In this document: positions 5,466 to 6,761 of the stretch, piece after piece
How positions within the stretch are numbered: position 1 is the first letter of the stretch
Layout of the letters: every line of letters begins with the position of its first letter
NCBI GenBank assembly: GCA_030609865.1
Contig: JAUWSZ010000142.1
Coordinates: forward strand, 1 to 6,761
Length of the DNA stretch: 6,761 nucleotides
Source of the DNA: a bacterium
GTDB lineage: Bacteria; Desulfobacterota; DSWW01
Reading direction: 5' to 3'
Position numbers and translations under genes: made by a program
The notes under the pieces: model-generated
The model's input: the letters and a program-made list of their open reading frames with translations, nothing else
Database searches by the model: none
Told to the model about the DNA's origin: nothing

Positions 5466-6647
5466 CTAGGGGTTTGGTTGGTTTTGATCAGCGTCCCCGG
5501 CCTCCGGCGGAACGTTTTGGGGCGCTCTGTCCTGGCCTCTCCACCTGTCCAGGAACGAGGAAAACCCTTTCACATCGAGCGCATTCTCAGGGCAGACTTC
5601 CACACAGCAGTAACAGAGAATGCAGATGTCCTGGTCGACCGCAGGGAAATCCTTCTTCTGGGGGACGTGCATGGCCTTAGGAGGACAAACCTTTACGCAA
5701 TTGTAGCATTTCTTGCAGACCTTCTGGTTCACCTTCACCTTGTTCTGTACCCAGATGCCGGTCAGCCATTTGTTGATCACCATCCCGAAGCGGCTGTTCG
5801 CGATGAACCCGATCGGCATCTTGAACTTCGGGAGCACCTCGAGCCTGCCGATCAGGTCCATCTGATAGGGATCGAACTCCGCGAGGTTCCTCTCGGCCGC
5901 CACCTTCATGTAGTTCACCCGCTCCGGCTTGATGCCCATCATGTGGCACATGACCGCATCCAGGGAGACAGCGTTGTCCGAGGCCAGGATCTTCCCGATC
6001 GGACGGAGGATGCCGCTCGTGGAGGGACCGTTGCCTTCCATGCCGATGATGCAGTCCATGATCGTCAACTCAGGGGGGCGGATCTGGAAGATGTCGACCA
6101 GGGCCTCGGAAAAGGCCATGTTGTTCGGTGCCTTGAGATGTACCTTCGGTTTCTCGCCGCCGAGCACGATCCCGAAGGAATTCTTCACAGCTCCGCTGAT
6201 CGTGGTGAAGATGTGCGTCTTGAATCGAGGCAGGCTGACCATGTAATCGACGTCAAGGACGTCCTTCGAAATCAGGACGTGATCAAGGAGCCGGGCGTTC
6301 ATCTCCACCTCGACGGTTTCGGCGGAGATGTTCTTGTAGGCGCCATCCGAGGCCTCCAGGATGCCGCTTCTGCGGGCGCAGCGCTGGTTCTCCTGAAGCC
6401 CTGCCAATGCGGGGTTGTCCCCCACGATGACATGGGCCCCTTTGTTCCGGAGCGCCTTGACGACGGCGTTCACCACGGCTGGATGCGTCGTTGAGCCTGA
6501 ATTCTCGTTGAAATTGAAATGCCCGAGCATGTTCGGCTTGACGAGCACCCGCTTGCCGTTCCAATCGATGGGAAAGCGCTCGAGGACCTTAGGGATCACC
6601 CCTCCCACGTTCTCGTAAGTGGCATCTTCGATGACTACCCTTGCCAT
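5466..6647 (-). CDS. DUF362 protein with C-terminal 2[4Fe-4S] ferredoxin domain
   Basis: This is a 393-residue protein. The N-terminal region, about residues 1-295, is a DUF362 domain, recognisable from KRVLVKPNMLG (32-42), THPAVVNAVVKALRNKGAHVIVGDNP (54-79), DYMVSLPRFKTH (134-145), SGAVKNSFGIVLGG (151-164) and MDCIIGMEGNGP (197-208). Residues 311-352 form a bacterial-type double-cluster ferredoxin, with C311/C314/C317/C321 and C342/C345/C348/C352 in two CX2CX2CX3CP motifs and an extra C347. The last 25 residues are a polar, Pro/Gln-rich tail without structure. No signal peptide or membrane helix is seen, so it is probably a cytoplasmic Fe-S protein, possibly an electron carrier or assembly factor; the biochemical role of DUF362 is poorly defined. 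The ATG at 6645-6647 has an AGGAG site at 6655-6659, 7 nt away. It is upstream of, and in the same direction as, the marR operon, but a separate promoter lies between. A functional link to the operon is only suggested. Confidence 0.9.
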   Translation of the reverse strand: MARVVIEDATYENVGGVIPKVLERFPIDWNGKRVLVKPNMLGHFNFNENSGSTTHPAVVNAVVKALRNKGAHVIVGDNPALAGLQENQRCARRSGILEASDGAYKNISAETVEVEMNARLLDHVLISKDVLDVDYMVSLPRFKTHIFTTISGAVKNSFGIVLGGEKPKVHLKAPNNMAFSEALVDIFQIRPPELTIMDCIIGMEGNGPSTSGILRPIGKILASDNAVSLDAVMCHMMGIKPERVNYMKVAAERNLAEFDPYQMDLIGRLEVLPKFKMPIGFIANSRFGMVINKWLTGIWVQNKVKVNQKVCKKCYNCVKVCPPKAMHVPQKKDFPAVDQDICILCYCCVEVCPENALDVKGFSSFLDRWRGQDRAPQNVPPEAGDADQNQPNP

Positions 6648-6728
6648 GGAATCTCTCCTCTTTCGTCATCCCGCCAGATTCTGGGAAGCCGGAGGTCTTT
6701 CACGGGAGAAAGGACCCCTCGGGCCCCT

Positions 6729-6761
6729 TCATCCGAAGAATTCCAGCCAGCTGAACCTCTC
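6729..6761 (-). CDS. Possible 3' end of an upstream gene (last ten codons)
   Basis: In the minus-strand frame that begins at the window edge, ten codons read ERFSWLEFFG and end at a TGA at 6729-6731. This looks like a plausible hydrophobic C-terminus and would leave an ordinary 81-bp gap before the DUF362 start. The evidence is weak: another minus-strand frame is also open through this stretch, and nothing can be recognised in ten residues. The remainder of the gap (6662-6728) shows only short GC-rich imperfect pairing and no clear promoter. Confidence 0.25.
   Translation of the reverse strand, partial: ERFSWLEFFG

Noticed and set aside
5466..6618. Several plus-strand open frames opposite the DUF362 gene, the longest reading from 5367
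   Set aside because: They are antisense to a gene with clear ferredoxin and DUF362 motifs, and their translations show no recognisable domain.

Overview
The window looks like a piece of a GC-rich genome from an anaerobic bacterium. A sulfate-reducing or syntrophic member of the former Deltaproteobacteria (Desulfobacterota) fits best. The basis is the gene content (radical SAM enzyme, Old Yellow Enzyme-type flavin/Fe-S reductase, class III CoA-transferase, DUF362/ferredoxin protein) and the heptamer-rich intergenic repeat. The taxonomic call is an inference; no marker gene is present. Every supported gene is on the minus strand, so transcription runs from high to low coordinates.

Layout in transcription order: (i) 6729-6761, possibly the last ten codons of an upstream gene; (ii) 6647-5466, a DUF362 protein with a C-terminal 2[4Fe-4S] ferredoxin domain; (iii) 5340-5465, a regulatory gap with a strong sigma-70-type promoter (TTGACA, 17 nt, GATTAT, with an A-tract upstream) and a near-perfect palindrome over the expected start site; (iv) 5339-4887, a MarR-family regulator; (v) 4894-3683, a CaiB/BaiF-type CoA-transferase whose start overlaps the marR stop by 8 nt; (vi) 3624-2317, a radical SAM protein with a CX8CX2C cluster motif; (vii) 2261-267, a 664-residue Old Yellow Enzyme/2,4-dienoyl-CoA reductase-type protein; (viii) 228-119, an intergenic element of inverted heptamer repeats; (ix) 77-1, the first 25 codons of an unidentified gene with its own strong ribosome binding site.

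Genes iv to vii look like one operon under MarR autoregulation. A coherent but unproven reading is this: a small acid, or its CoA thioester, is sensed by the MarR protein; the acid is activated by CoA transfer; and the product is then processed by the radical SAM enzyme and by a flavin/Fe-S reductase acting on an unsaturated or otherwise activated acyl-CoA. The CoA-transferase/OYE pairing recalls the bile-acid bai operon, but the substrate here cannot be read from sequence.

The most interesting points are in the two redox enzymes. The radical SAM protein has a non-canonical cysteine spacing and an unrecognised N-terminal region of about 150 residues. The OYE-type protein has Glu where the second Fe-S cysteine should be, and it lacks the family's active-site Tyr. 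Together they suggest an uncharacterised anaerobic CoA-dependent pathway.
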